Source of the DNA: Teratosphaeria epicoccoides
Taxonomy: Eukaryota > Ascomycota > Dothideomycetes > Mycosphaerellales > Teratosphaeriaceae
Direction of reading: 5' to 3'
DNA length: 64,000 bases
Assembly: GCA_021401465.1 (NCBI GenBank)
Contig: JADDMT010000075.1
Span: forward strand, 62,001-126,000
In this document: positions 20,329 through 31,788 of the stretch, piece by piece
Numbering within the stretch: position 1 is the first letter of the stretch
Layout: each line of letters opens with the position of its first letter
The notes under the pieces: model-generated
Told to the model about the DNA's origin: nothing
The model's input: the letters and a program-made list of their open reading frames with translations, nothing else
Databases searched by the model: none
Made by a program: the position numbers and the translations under genes

Positions 20329-22470
20329 CTACTGATCCTCATCATCACTCCCGAAGATAGCCTTGAACACTGCCTCACCAGCCTTCTGCCCTTCAATAGC
20401 CTCGTTTTTCTCGACATCTACTTCTTGCACCGTCTTCGCCTCCCGGGCCGTCTTCTCGCCAGCATCACCGACAGCACTCTCTCCACCGCCACTAACGAAT
20501 CCCTCCCCGGCACCAGACAGCTGACTCCAATTCGCCTCCCTCATCATCCGATCCAAACTCGCGTGACTCACGACATCCAGCCTCTTCTTACTCGCATCGA
20601 CCATATCCTCATGCTCCGCTCCCGCACTCCCACCATCTCCTATATTCGCTGGCGGCCTGACATTGAACCGTTTACAAAGCAATCTCGTCGGGTAGAAATC
20701 CTGCCGACTTCTGGTCAGCGGCCCAAACATACCCATCTTCGCCGCCTGCTCTGCCGGGTCCTCAGTCCTCCCGGCTGCGAGACGAGCTGCCGAATCCGGA
20801 GCATCAGACGCAAGTCTGGGCGCTGCAGATGACGTGGTGAAGCGCGAAGCCATGAGTCCGGAGATTGGTTTGAAGACCTCGGCCGCCTGAGCGAATTCTC
20901 GAAGCTCTTTAGTCCATTCATCGACAGAAAAAGTCTTCGGTCGCTCGGGCAGGTCCGACTGGGCGCCTGTGCGTAACTCGAGGAAGTAGCGATAACGTGC
21001 TCGCTTGCCCTCATCTTCGGCGTACGGCATCCATCCCGTGTTGCCTCTGTGTAGGGCAGCAGCTGCGGTGTCCTTGTCGATTTGAGGGACCAAATCCCAG
21101 AGGGTTTGACGTTTCTCAGCTTCGGACGCTTCACAGCCAGCCGGTGGGCCTTCGCCGCGAGCTTGTGGGAGATTTGCGTTGCCTGATGCGTGTGCCAGGC
21201 GGTCACGGGCAGCTGATGACAAGAAGTCAAAGACGGATTTGCCAGGGAGTTGTTGCTCGCCAAGTAGAGCAGCACGGCTTTTGGGGTCTAACGTAGACGT
21301 CTTGGCAGCATCAGCGGTGGATTGGAAGTCCGACTTGTTGCCATCATACCTGGTCCCTGACTTGATCGATGTCCAACCTTCTGGTATCTCCGGTGGTGGA
21401 ATCCTATTCTCTTCATGAATGGTCAGTGGTGCGAGCGACAGCACAAAACCGTCAAGCGGCAGTCGACCGTCGTGACATTTACGGAATCCGGCCGATGTCG
21501 AGGTCCGCTGGGTGAGCTTCTTGGAAGTGAAGACAGGTCTCGGGGCAGCTGGATTGACAGTGCTTGCAGTCAACCCTGCTTTCTTTTTCTTGTCCCTGCC
21601 GATGATTCGGTTATACCTGATCTGCGGACCCATGGCATACGGGTCTTCGTCGTCAGAGCCATCGTCGTGAAGCACTCCCACACCAATTCCGGTCTTTTTC
21701 TGCCTTTCCGGCTTGCCCATCAGTCTTGAGCGACTGGGTTGGAGAATTCTAGCATCTCGCTCACTATCGTCATCATCATCCGCAGCCAGCTTGCCGCTCA
21801 TCTTAAAGCTGCCCTCACCGGCGAACCCGAGACCCTTACGATCTGTCTTAGGTTGGAAGCTGATCATGCGCGAATTCTGGGGCGCGAAGGAATGTAGCTC
21901 GCCAGTCTTGTCGCCTTCCGCTCGCCGCTTGACTCTGGCACCAACGCCCTGGCCTTGCCGCCAGCCCATCTTCTGCAGCAGCTTCACGCCCATCGTCTCG
22001 CCTGTCGTTTTGAAGAGGTCCGCGAACATACCGCCTCCACCAGCATTGCCGAGACCTGCACCAATCCCGGCAAACCCGCCCTGGGTCTCGATAGTCTGAT
22101 TCTCGGCTTGCTCCGCCAGATCTTCCTCATCCATAAAGTCCTCGATCTTTTGTGTCTGCTTCTGGTGCCTGGCTCGATCGGAGCGGGACGACACGAAGGT
22201 GGAAGGCGTCCATCCTTCTTTCGAACCCACCGTGTTGAAGTACCCAGCACTGAAGCCTCCGGTAAAAGCCCCATGTAACCTCTTCCTCCCCCGCTCGTCC
22301 GTCACCTCCTGCTGCCACAACGGCTTGTAGCTCCCATCGTCTCGCGCGTCAGACTCGGATGCGGGGAGCGGGGTGCCATAGAGGGCGAAGGGCGCGTGGG
22401 GAGGTGGGGCATTATTGCTGCTGTTGGTGTCGGAGTCGAAGGCAGCTCTGGAGCGCTTGAGGTGCGACAT
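20329..22470 (-). CDS. G-patch domain protein, GPATCH1/TGH family (splicing-associated)
   Basis: Single exon, 713 aa. The N-terminus carries the DUF1604 block typical of G-patch protein 1: YGTPLP, then LHGAFTGGFSAGYFNTVGSKEGW near residues 66-90. The G-patch follows at about 158-203 (GVKLLQKMGWRQGQGVGARV). The C-terminal half has FGPLTRSRQDFYPTRLLCKRFNV near 580-605 and ends in an acidic FKAIFGSDDED tail, both family features. Orthologues associate with late spliceosomes and activate a DEAH helicase; a nuclear location is expected. The gene is divergent from KIN1, whose ATG is about 890 bp away. The complete protein and family-like start support ATG 22470. Confidence 0.9.
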   Translation of the reverse strand: MSHLKRSRAAFDSDTNSSNNAPPPHAPFALYGTPLPASESDARDDGSYKPLWQQEVTDERGRKRLHGAFTGGFSAGYFNTVGSKEGWTPSTFVSSRSDRARHQKQTQKIEDFMDEEDLAEQAENQTIETQGGFAGIGAGLGNAGGGGMFADLFKTTGETMGVKLLQKMGWRQGQGVGARVKRRAEGDKTGELHSFAPQNSRMISFQPKTDRKGLGFAGEGSFKMSGKLAADDDDDSERDARILQPSRSRLMGKPERQKKTGIGVGVLHDDGSDDEDPYAMGPQIRYNRIIGRDKKKKAGLTASTVNPAAPRPVFTSKKLTQRTSTSAGFRKCHDGRLPLDGFVLSLAPLTIHEENRIPPPEIPEGWTSIKSGTRYDGNKSDFQSTADAAKTSTLDPKSRAALLGEQQLPGKSVFDFLSSAARDRLAHASGNANLPQARGEGPPAGCEASEAEKRQTLWDLVPQIDKDTAAAALHRGNTGWMPYAEDEGKRARYRYFLELRTGAQSDLPERPKTFSVDEWTKELREFAQAAEVFKPISGLMASRFTTSSAAPRLASDAPDSAARLAAGRTEDPAEQAAKMGMFGPLTRSRQDFYPTRLLCKRFNVRPPANIGDGGSAGAEHEDMVDASKKRLDVVSHASLDRMMREANWSQLSGAGEGFVSGGGESAVGDAGEKTAREAKTVQEVDVEKNEAIEGQKAGEAVFKAIFGSDDEDQ

Positions 22471-23358
22471 ATGCTCTTAGCCTGCGCTCAACAGACAGCA
22501 TGTGCTCGAGATTGTCTGCCATTATCATTGAACCCGCGCATGGGATGGCTTACCTAATGCTGAGGTCTTTCCATGTGATTGGATGCTGACGCGGGCATGA
22601 ATAAAATGTCCACGATGCAGCAGGTGTGAACATGATGAAGGATCTCTTGATGCCCGACTTGGCAAGAGCAAGCGGCGGAAACACCCGCGAGACACACGCC
22701 CCTTCCTTCCGTTACCCACTACTTCTAGGAGGCAGGAGCACAACTTTTACACGGTCTTGGAAGGGCACATGCAGGCAGGCTGATTCATGATGGATGTCGC
22801 ACCATCTGAAACGTCCTCGTGGGTGTTGTAATTATAGATCGCTCATGTTCCGGTGCCATCTCCATCCATATCGTGAGCTCGCGCGATTAATAATATCCTT
22901 GGGTTGCCGTGATACGATGGTAGAACACGAAACGCAACAGGGATCGCCCTCCTATGTCTGTAGACAGGTGTGAAGTCAAATCATCCACCGCAAACCGCAA
23001 CACGTACACTGCTGGCCAATCTCATCTCCGACACGTATCCAGGCAGCCAGGCCGCCAGCCAGGCAGCTTTGCGACGAACCATCCCGATCGGCATCATTAT
23101 TATCATTCTTATTAATCATCTTTGCACCACCAGCCAGCCGGATCAGGTATTTCGGGCCACTGCTGCGACTGCTGTTCCTGCCGTTTGGTGCCCGTTCAAA
23201 GCAGCAGGCCCTCGGCTCCAACACGGTCACCACCGCAGCCTGGCACACTTGGGCATCTTGTTGACCGCCAGTCACCGCGCTGCACACCTCACCCCGTCCT
23301 CACCCGACCTACGTCTCCCGTCTCTCCCCCTCACCCACACCCACACTCACACCCGCAC
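22471..23358. promoter_or_regulatory. Bidirectional intergenic region between GPATCH1-like and KIN1 genes
   Basis: About 890 bp between divergent starts. The last 250 bp before the KIN1 ATG are strongly pyrimidine-rich with CACCC/CACAC runs near 23330-23358, typical of a fungal 5' leader. An in-frame upstream ATG at 23122 exists but would add a low-complexity extension, so I treat it as leader. Confidence 0.4.
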
Positions 23359-26300
23359 ATGGACATCATGTCTACTGCCGCTCAGACAACCGCACTCCCC
23401 CGGACGGCCTCCTCGCGACACCACACTTCCGACCGTCCCCACCGCACTCAATCCACCAACGCCCGCCAGGGCGCCGCAGCTCCTTCCTCGCCACGCCGCT
23501 CAGCATCGCAGACTGGACACGCCCGAAGTGGCTCCAACCAGTTGAACAACGTGGCCCGTCACGACTTTGAGCAGAGCAATGTCGCACGACCAAGTTCCGG
23601 GCGGCAGAGCGAGTCGCATGACCGACCCATGACAGGCAGCAATCCCGCGAGGCAGGAGACCATGAGGCAGTCAAGTGGTCACTCGCGTAATCACTCGCGC
23701 TACAGTGATCAGCCTGTGGCCGCGCCGCAAGCAGACGCACCACGCACGCGACCAGCGAATCAGCTCAAGAGACGGACCTCGATTGACGCGCAGACGGGCA
23801 AATGGGAGCTGGGCAAGACGATCGGCGCCGGCAGCATGGGGAAGGTGAAGCTGGCGCGAAACCGGGAGACGGGCGAGCAGGTGGCGGTGAAGATCGTGCC
23901 GAGACAGAGCACAGACGGCGAGCATCGGACACAAGCCGAACGAGAACGAGCGGACCATAGCAAGGAGGTGCGCACGGCACGTGAGGCGGCGATCGTGACA
24001 CTGGTGGATCATCCGTACATTTGCGGCATGCGAGACGTAGTGCGGACCAACTACCACTGGTATATGCTATTCGAGTATGTCAATGGCGGCCAAATGCTGG
24101 ATTACATCATCAGCCACGGCAGGCTCAAGGAGAAGCAGGCGAGGAAGTTTGGCCGTCAGATCGCATCGGCATTGGACTACTGCCACCGCAACAGCATTGT
24201 GCATCGAGACCTGAAGATTGAGAACATATTGATCAGCAAGAACGGAGACATTAAAATCATCGACTTTGGCCTTTCGAACATGTTCAACCCCAAAAGTCAC
24301 CTGAAGACTTTCTGTGGAAGTCTGTATTTTGCGGCTCCTGAGCTGCTGCAGGCGAGGCAGTATACAGGTCCGGAAGTCGACGTCTGGAGTTTCGGCATTG
24401 TTTTGTATGTCCTGGTGTGCGGTAAGGTGCCATTTGACGACCAGTCAATGCCCCAGCTGCACGCCAAGATCAAGCGCGGCAATGTCGAGTATCCGCCGTG
24501 GCTGAGCCCTGGTGAGCTCATGTGACCGTCTGGTGAGAAGCAGGGATGCTGACTGGACCGCAGAGTGCAAGGGCCTAATCGCGCGCATGCTCAATACCAA
24601 TCCGCAGGAACGAGCAACTCTGCACGAAATCATGAACCACCCGTGGTTGAACAAGGGCTTCAATTGCCCACCAGAGAATCATCTGCCGCATCGGAAACCG
24701 CTGCAATTACCGCTTGACCCTGCCGTCATCGACAAGATGACAGGGTTCGACTTTGGATCTGGCAACGTTATCACCGAGCAGCTCACGCGCATCATCGATG
24801 GGGATGATTACCAACGAGCCATACGAGCAATGGAACGACGAATTACGCAGCAGACGCCAGAGTTCGAGCGCAAACGTGGTGTGTTTGATTTCTACAAGCG
24901 GAGGAATTCCACAACCAGCCGCGACACGCTTAATACGCCGTCGAGCGAAGCTGTGGCGCTTGGGCATGATCCGATCAATGCATTCCACCCACTCATATCC
25001 GTCTACTATCTAGCCGCCGAGAAGATTGATCGCGAGGCTACAGAGGCGAATCCCGGTGGGTTGGCGATGCCTCATGAGCCAGGTGTTAACCCATTGGGCA
25101 TCCCCAAGCTGCCGGAGGCGCCCCAAGCTGCGTACACCAATGCACAGACATATGAGATGCCAGGCGAGAAGCCAACAGGTGGTCGCACGAGACCACGGGC
25201 GAGGACCCAAGGCGAAGACGAGGTGCAGGAGAAGATGCAGAACCTCAATGTCAACACTGCACCTTCACCTGTCAACCCAGCGATCATCGAACCTGCCGAA
25301 CAAACAGGCTCCCAGCCACCCAGAAAGGAGAGCACGGCCAGTAGTTTGCTGCGCAGGCTCAGCACCCGACGATCGAAGGATCCGGCCGAACGACCAACCC
25401 GCGGCGAAAGACCCAGTCATCCACCGCCGTCACTTGCTGTTTTCGCGCCAACTGAAGGGCCTGGAAGGAGCTTCAGCGTGCGTAGGACGCCCGATCGGAG
25501 CGTAAGCAGGCAACGACAAACGAGCGATAACACTCAACAGAACACGCAAGGCGGCCTGCTGTCACCGCCACGAAGTGGTGCACACAATAGTGATACGTCT
25601 GGCGATGAGAAGCCCGGCAAGCGCTCGCATGGGCTGGGTCGCTCTATCAGCGTCAACTCAAGCGACATGCGGAGACGGCTGACACGTCGCGGTGTGTCGG
25701 AGGGATCATCGACGCGGCCACCCTTGACCTCATCCAGCAGTCACGATCATAGACCTGTGGCTGACCAAGGCAGCAATATCAGGGATGCATCCTCCGATGT
25801 CGAGTCCAGCCGACCGCAGGGCAGTGGCTTGGCCAACAGGACCAAGTCACTGGGACATAATCGACGAGAGAGCATGCAAGCACGACGCGTAGCGAGGCAA
25901 CGTGGCGCTACGAGAACTTCCGATGTGCCAGAAGAAACCGACCAGGACATGCAGGACGACACCCTGGATGGCACCAGCGCTGGTCCTCGTAGCGCTGTAG
26001 GATTCAAGCCGGTATATCTGAAAGGCTTCTTCTCGAGCTCGACCACATCGAGTCGGCCTGTTGAGCAGATTCGAAATGATCTTGTCCGTGTTCTCGGCCA
26101 ACTGGGCGTGGAATACTCCGAGATCAAAGGCGGGTTTCGCTGCCGCCATGCCCCTAGTATCAAGGCTCCCGCATCGGCAGCAGATGATACAACACCAGCC
26201 GCAGCCCACGCAGCATCCTCGCCGCCATCTGAGTTCGCCGCCCACCGCCGCAAAATCTCTTTCGGCGCCTTCGGCGGCCGGAACCAAAGCGTCAGTAACG

Positions 26301-26638
26301 CCGACCGCGACGCGCTCCGCAATGGCCAAAATCAAACGTCCACCCCTAGCCGGGTCCGCCGCGATGCATCCTACGTAACTAACACCGAAGACGAGGAATC
26401 AGAGGACGATCGCCTGAACTCTGCCAATCGAGGCTTAGATCCTCGAAGTGGAGTGGCAGGTGAGACGACAACGCATGTGCAGAGCGACCTGGGCGAAAGC
26501 ATGGTGTTGAAATTCGAGATTTTCGTGGTGAAGGTGCCGCTGATTGGGTTGCATGGAATCCAATTCAAGAAAATTGAGGGAGGGACGTGGCAGTACAAAA
26601 ACATGGCGCAGACAATCCTGAATGAGCTGAGGCTGTGA
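23359..26638 (+). CDS. kin1: KIN1/PAR-1/MARK-type serine/threonine protein kinase
   Basis: Two exons, 23359-24511 and 24564-26638, giving 1075 aa. The 52-nt intron (GTGAGC...CGCAG) joins WLSP to ECKGLIARML in phase 1. The kinase domain starts near residue 147 (WELGKTIGAGSMGKVKLA), with AVKIV, HRDLKIENIL near 281, DFGLSN, and the activation segment LKTFCGSLYFAAPELL near 320. A long Ser/Arg-rich, disordered middle follows. The protein ends in a KA1 domain (VLKFEIFVVKVPLIGLHGIQFKKIEGG, last 45 residues), which binds acidic membranes. Fungal Kin1 acts in polarity, cell-wall integrity and exocytosis at the cell cortex. The N-terminal start is uncertain: ATG 23359, 23368 or the upstream 23122. Confidence 0.92.
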
Positions 26639-27257
26639 GGAAAGGACGGGGGATGTACGAGGGGGGGCATCACGATGATGAGGTGGATCTGAACATGCTT
26701 ACGATAATGAGGATGGACAAATTTTCGCACTTCTTGGTACAGTAGTTGCATGCCATAGGCGCACGGTACGTTAATCTCAATCGCGCTCCTGCGACACCAT
26801 GAAATGTAGCTCTGTGGCCGGCGCTGGCGTGTGGCTCACGGAGAAGAACATCGAATAATACGGCATTTGTATGGCATAGCGGGCGATGACAATTCCGAAT
26901 CGAGGCGGAACTCACCTTTTCTACATAATCCGCCAATCCTGTCTGCTGGGTTGATTGTCTTCAGGGGTATTGGTATGACTGAACTGCTTGGTATGCTTGC
27001 CCCCGTACCCATTTAATCCCAAAGGCGGCTTATCGTGGCTTTCTGTCACCCCCAGACGCACCTTCATCCACTTGCTTTCACGTCACCTGCAGGTTCGAAG
27101 CTCGTACTTCCAGCCGTGAGGTCTGTAAGGTCTCTGACCTTGGACTTTCCTCATCTGTGCCCGGCATCACTAGCAGACAATCGGGCAGACTCGCGACTAC
27201 CGAACAAATCTTGGCCACACACGCAAGCCTAAAACCCAGCATAGCATCACCGCCATC
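26639..27257. other. Intergenic region
   Basis: About 620 bp downstream of KIN1 with no gene I can support; it holds short frames only. Confidence 0.5.
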
Positions 27258-27942
27258 ATGGAGACCCGCAACATCAAGCTCGACACCCAAACAACCTACC
27301 AAATCCATGCAGGCCGAGATCTGGAAGGCGATCTCATCACCAAGGTGAACCTCCTCGTCAACGCCGGCCAAGGCTGCAATCTCAACATCACCACCGCAAA
27401 GTACATCACGGCCAAAATTCTACTTCGCACACGCCGACCAGAGACGCCGAATAGACCATATCGGCCACGCAGGCGCCTACTTCATCGACCGCGCGACAGA
27501 CAGAAGGGCATTTTCTCGCGAGCTGCTCGAGGACAACAACAATGACGACGACAATCTGCACGAAACTCGCAATCTCCTCCAAACTCTCTACGTCACCACC
27601 GACAACGTCCAACCCAGCATGTCCCGGCACATCACCACTCCCAACGTGGCCACTTTCCTCGTCCTCGACCACTTCGTCCTCGACGAGCGTTTCCGGCGGT
27701 GCGGGCTGGGTAGGAAAAGTATAACGGGGTTTCTGTGGACGTTAGATGAGCTCGTGGAGCAGCGGAGTGACGTGCGCTCGTTTTCAGGGACGGTGGTGTG
27801 CTCGCCGAGCAAGATCAGAAGGGAGAGGTATTGGGAGGGGACGAAGCACGAGGTTGACGAGGAATTGGTGTGGTTTTTTGTGGGATGTGGGGGCAGGGGA
27901 GTGGGGAGGTGGGGAGGAGGTAGGTTTGTGGAGGGAGGGTGA
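27258..27942 (+). pseudogene. Frameshifted gene with a GNAT-like motif
   Basis: A first frame from ATG 27258 gives about 53 residues (METRNIKLDTQTTYQIHAGR...). The sequence then continues in another frame from about 27415 (FYFAHADQRRRIDHIGHAGAYF) to the stop at 27940-27942, another 170 or so residues. That frame has no stop upstream to 27415, so the two halves look like one protein broken by a single-base shift near the AAAATTC at 27414-27420. The second half contains FRRCGLGRKSI, reminiscent of the acetyl-CoA loop (R/Q-x-x-G-x-G) of GNAT acetyltransferases, but the rest is not diagnostic. I found no intron of the right length and phase. It may be a recent pseudogene or an assembly error. Confidence 0.45.
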
Positions 27943-28017
27943 GGTTTTGAGGCCTTCGTTGTTGGCGAGCTCGTACCTGCCAACTTAGGCTGTTACCTAG
28001 CGCGATCGGAGACTTGG

Positions 28018-28023
28018 TATAAA
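28018..28023 (+). promoter_or_regulatory. Likely TATA box of the downstream coiled-coil gene
   Basis: TATAAA lies 79 bp before the ATG at 28102, a fitting distance for a short-leader fungal gene. Confidence 0.4.
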
Positions 28024-28101
28024 TGTCCGCTGGCATGCTATACTCCAGAAGCAGCACGCTCTTGCAATCTCAAGATAGTCTCTCTGCATCGCAGTCCGAC
28101 C

Positions 28102-29170
28102 ATGGCAGTATCGCAACGCGCCGTAATTGTCTACAACAGTGGTGAGAGCGATCGCTCCCAGGCACTGCCCGCTTACACTACTACAGATGCAGTGAACCAC
28201 AAGGTGCGCTCGACTTATTGTGCTTCAGAACCCGTATACTGACTTGATATCACTTCAGATGGGCAAAGCCACGCCCAACGAGCTGGTTCTTCACGAGACT
28301 ATTGGTGGCCTGGTCAGTGAAGTCGCCGACTTGCGTTCTCGCTGCGAGAGCCTCGCCGAGCACAATAGGCACCTGGATCAGAAAATGCAAGCACGCGGCA
28401 AGAATCTTGCAGGTGCTCCAGTTGCGCCATCATCATCACTCGACAAAGTGAATCTAATCGGCTATGATTCGTCGGACAGCTCGTCGGAAAGCAATTGCGA
28501 CGACTGCTCCAGGCTATCGACGGCCAGGTCAACTGCACCTCCTCTAGCTCAGCAAGACATCGAGCTTCAGGTCATGAGCAAGAAGATCGCAGTGCTCGCA
28601 GAAGTGGTCAATCGCTCTGATGCGCGTGCTGACGCCTGCGAGAAGCGCCAGGCTGCGATGGCGACAGAGTTGCAGGGGCTGCGCGAATACAAGGCAGAGA
28701 GCTCAGCGCTCTTCTCTGCGTTGAAGGCGGAGCTCGAGCGTCCCTCCTGTGACCAGCATGATGCTTCGAAAGAGGAAGCCATCGCCACGGACAGCAGGGT
28801 CCGAGCTCTCGAGGGAGACTTGGTGAGTGGCGCAAGACTGCACGCAGCTTGACAGGCCCAAGCTGACATAGACGATACGTTGCAGAGAATCTTCCAACGC
28901 GCTCACAAGCGTTTCAACGACAGCTACGCTCTCCGTGTCGAAACCCAAGACACAATTGACAACGCTTCGACGAAGGAGGAGCTGTACCGCCTGTTCAGTG
29001 ACTTGGAAAAGGCACTGTGGGCTGAGGACTCTGGAGGATCATACGGAATCTTCAGGGGCAGCGAGAAAGAGCTCATGGCGTTCCGCAGCCGGATCTTGCG
29101 CGGAATTGCTCTTTTCGAACCGGTGCACGACGCTTTGCAAGAGGCGCGGCACGCAGACGTCGACTATTGA
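28102..29170 (+). CDS. Coiled-coil protein of unknown function
   Basis: Three exons, 28102-28203, 28259-28822 and 28886-29170, give 316 aa. Both introns are GT-AG and phase 0 (55 and 63 nt; GTGCGC...TTCAG and GTGAGT...TGCAG). The first exon encodes 34 residues; an ATG opening exon 2 could serve as an alternative start. The central part (GGLVSEVADLRSRCESLAEHNRHLDQKMQ and a later Ala/Glu/Lys stretch) predicts coiled coil. The C-terminus (YRLFSDLEKALWAED, FRSRILRGIALFEPVHDAL) is helical. There is no signal peptide or membrane segment. I do not recognise the family. It sits beside another coiled-coil gene in the same orientation. Confidence 0.65.
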
Positions 29171-29577
29171 GGCACGAATGGCCGGCTCTATTCCCACATC
29201 GAGGGTTGTTCGGCGGGACCGTCGAGTGACAAGACGTAGTGATCGATTGCGCTCCGTACCTTCCAGATGTGGCAAGGGCGCAGGGATCTTGGAGCTTGGA
29301 CCATGTATACAGACCCGCGTGACCTTTGACGCGTTGACTCAAGTTCACCATAACTTCTCGTAATTCCACTTCCGCATGTTTCCTCCTTCTCACGAACGTC
29401 CACATACCTACACAACTGCATCGAGGGCGGAACCACTGCTGATGCGCCCTTCGCTCCATCGCTCTGCTTGACGCATATGGTAGACCAACTGACGTATTGG
29501 CTTTAGTCTGCACATCGCCATCCAGCCATCGAGCACGTTTCGGCCTCCCTTCACGCCCACCAGCACGTCGCAACGCA

Positions 29578-30999
29578 ATGACCTCGAACCTTCTCGACCC
29601 GCCAACGCCAATGAACTCGACTACCAACAGCCCGACCATCCCCAGCGCTGCTCTGGCGGGCCCGGGCGCGACCCGCGCTCGTTCACCGTCACCAGTCGTG
29701 ATCACGGAGCCCGACATGGCGATCGACGACCGCTTTGACCAGAGCAGCTTCGACTCCAGCGTTGGCATGACGAGCCCCGACTGGAGCTTCCAGGCTCGCA
29801 AGGTGAGCGCACAACACGCACCAAGCTCAGAAGGTGCAGGTAGCTGACACGGTGCACAGAGGACTTCAGCCGAGCTGGAAGCGCTGGCTCCCCAGGCATG
29901 GGAGGCGTCTGGCTTCCGCCCAGCAATTGACAGCGACGTCGCCAACTCAAAGGTGACTGGTGCGCCAGGCAGCTCGATAGCTTCCAGAGATCCACTCGAC
30001 AGCACCAAGTCATTCGCTTCCGATCGCACCTACGATGACAAGGACCACAACAACACAGACGTAGATTGCGATACGCATGATTTGCGCGACCAGGAGCGCG
30101 GCGACACCAGGACAGCCTCAAGCATCTCAGCAGTGGACAGCGGTGGCCCAACCAGGCAGCCAACGCCACGCCATTCAGAAGAGCGACTTCGTATGATTGA
30201 GCATGAACCACACACTCCCGACGCCGTCAGGACCGGTGACCACTCCCCGATTCGTGCCGGTAACTGCATCCCCTCAGCTTGGCACGCAGCGAATGAACAC
30301 GAATATGCAGCTTTGACAAGCCAGTATGCTCAGGACCAGGCACGTATCGATCGGCTCATGACCGAGAACCAGTCGCTGCGGTGCATTCTTGCGATAGCGC
30401 TGGACGCGAAAGACAGCACAAAGACATCCAGCAGCCAATTTAGCGGACCGCCCTTGACAGCTCTGCCCTCAGATGCGCCCCCGACGCTCATTCTAGTGGA
30501 GCGCCGCCTGAAGACCCTCACGGGTCTTGCTGAGGCCGAGCGTGAGTCGCGTGCCCGCATAGTCGACTTGTACGATCAGGAGCTCCAGCGCATGCGAGGA
30601 GGAATGGCGGCCACAATCTCCTTCATTGACGATACAAGAGACGCCGTCAACGGGCTGGCCCGGAGAATAAGCCAGCTCGGCAGTCCGACCACTTGCCGCA
30701 CGGCTGGACGATTCGACAACACGGTCTTGCTCAGCGAGGAGAAGGCCAAGCGCAATGCGCTCAGCGGGCTGCTAGTCGAGCGGCTGGCGGGACTTTCGAA
30801 AAGCCTTAGGGAAAGTGGTTTGGATGCTCTGCATCATAGCTTCGTAGCGGCTATCGACGAGCTGGATGCCACAGCGGAGATGCAGAAGCAGGGTTTTGCG
30901 AAGAAGGCCGGTGACCTGTCCGAGGCAGTCAAGCTGTTGGCCACAGATGCATCCAGCAAGAATGCGGGTCGTAAGGCCAGCATGCACAGCCGGCGCTAA
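29578..30999 (+). CDS. Coiled-coil protein of unknown function
   Basis: Two exons, 29578-29802 and 29860-30999, give 454 aa. The 57-nt intron (GTGAGC...TGCACAG, CTGAC branch) is phase 0 and joins FQARK to RTSAELEAL. The N-terminal half is polar, Ser/Pro/Asp-rich and probably disordered. From about residue 230 the protein becomes helical, with LTSQYAQDQARIDRLMTENQSLRCIL, LTGLAEAERESRARIVDLYDQELQRM and ERLAGLSKSLRESGLDALHHSF, typical of coiled coils. It ends in a basic tail (GRKASMHSRR). Its layout resembles the gene just upstream, but I see no alignable shared block, so paralogy is not shown. Confidence 0.65.
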
Positions 31000-31456
31000 G
31001 CTGCAAAGCTCTACATCCTCAACATACCTGCATGACATGAGACTGGGCGCCGTGCAGGATACTGTACATGTCGAGGGCAAGAAATCGGGTTGGAACGTGG
31101 CGTCCTTGAGATGGGAGGTAGAATCATGCCAAGCAGCACCATGAGGCACACGAAGCGGCTGAGAACAGGGAGGGTCGATCGATATGTCTTGGGATTTGGG
31201 GAATGGAATGCGGATTGTGATCATGACAATGACCTGATTGGCAGAAACACTGTAGACAGAAAAGCATCCACAGCAAGGACGAGAGCAGATTGTGAATGGA
31301 AGTGAGAAACTACAACCCAAGAGGGAAAGTCAAAAGTGGTTGCCAAGGGCGCCAAGCATTGTGCCAGACAGAAATAAGGGCACGGGCAGCGCTTATCAAA
31401 GACTCCGCTATCACAACGATCATTCGGAGTCGGAATATTCCTGACCGACACAGTGT

Positions 31457-31600
31457 CTCTTCCTCCTCCTCCACCTCCTACAGAGTACGTGTGTCCTCCT
31501 CCACCACCCCCTACAGAGTACGTGTACCCTCCCCCTCCACCTCCCACAGAGTACGTGTATCCTCCCCCTCCCCCTCCCACAGAGTACGTGTATCCTCTAC
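31457..31600. repeat. 33-bp minisatellite, four copies
   Basis: A 33-bp unit, GTGTAYCCTCCNCCTCCNCC plus TCCCACAGAGTAC, is repeated about four times in phase with the codon triplet. The plus strand reads PPPPPPTEYVY repeats (open frame 31453-31707) and the minus strand reads GGGGGGYTYSV repeats (open frame 31580-31221). It lies about 190 bp upstream of the ankyrin gene ATG, so I treat it as promoter/leader DNA and not as a gene. Each unit carries ACAG followed by GTAC-GTGT, resembling juxtaposed splice sites. Confidence 0.75.
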
Positions 31601-31788
31601 CCGTATGTCATCTGCTGATTCGAGAAGTGGGTCTGGACCCTTTGGCAGCGGGAAACGGAGGACCCATGGATCTGTCATCTGCGCTGGTGACCAGGATATC
31701 ATTGTGAAAGGCGATCATCCCTGCCCGTTGCCGGGATTGTGTCGCAATCTGCGTGGTGACAACCCAGGACCAACCCAGAGCCTCGACC

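Noticed and set aside
23122..23358. N-terminal extension of KIN1 from the upstream ATG
   Set aside because: Sequence is low-complexity and leader-like (CACCC-rich); the ATG at 23359 fits better, though this is not certain.
31453..31707. Proline-rich 84-residue protein (PPPPPPTEYVY repeats)
   Set aside because: It is a translation of a minisatellite, open on both strands, with no other protein-like sequence.
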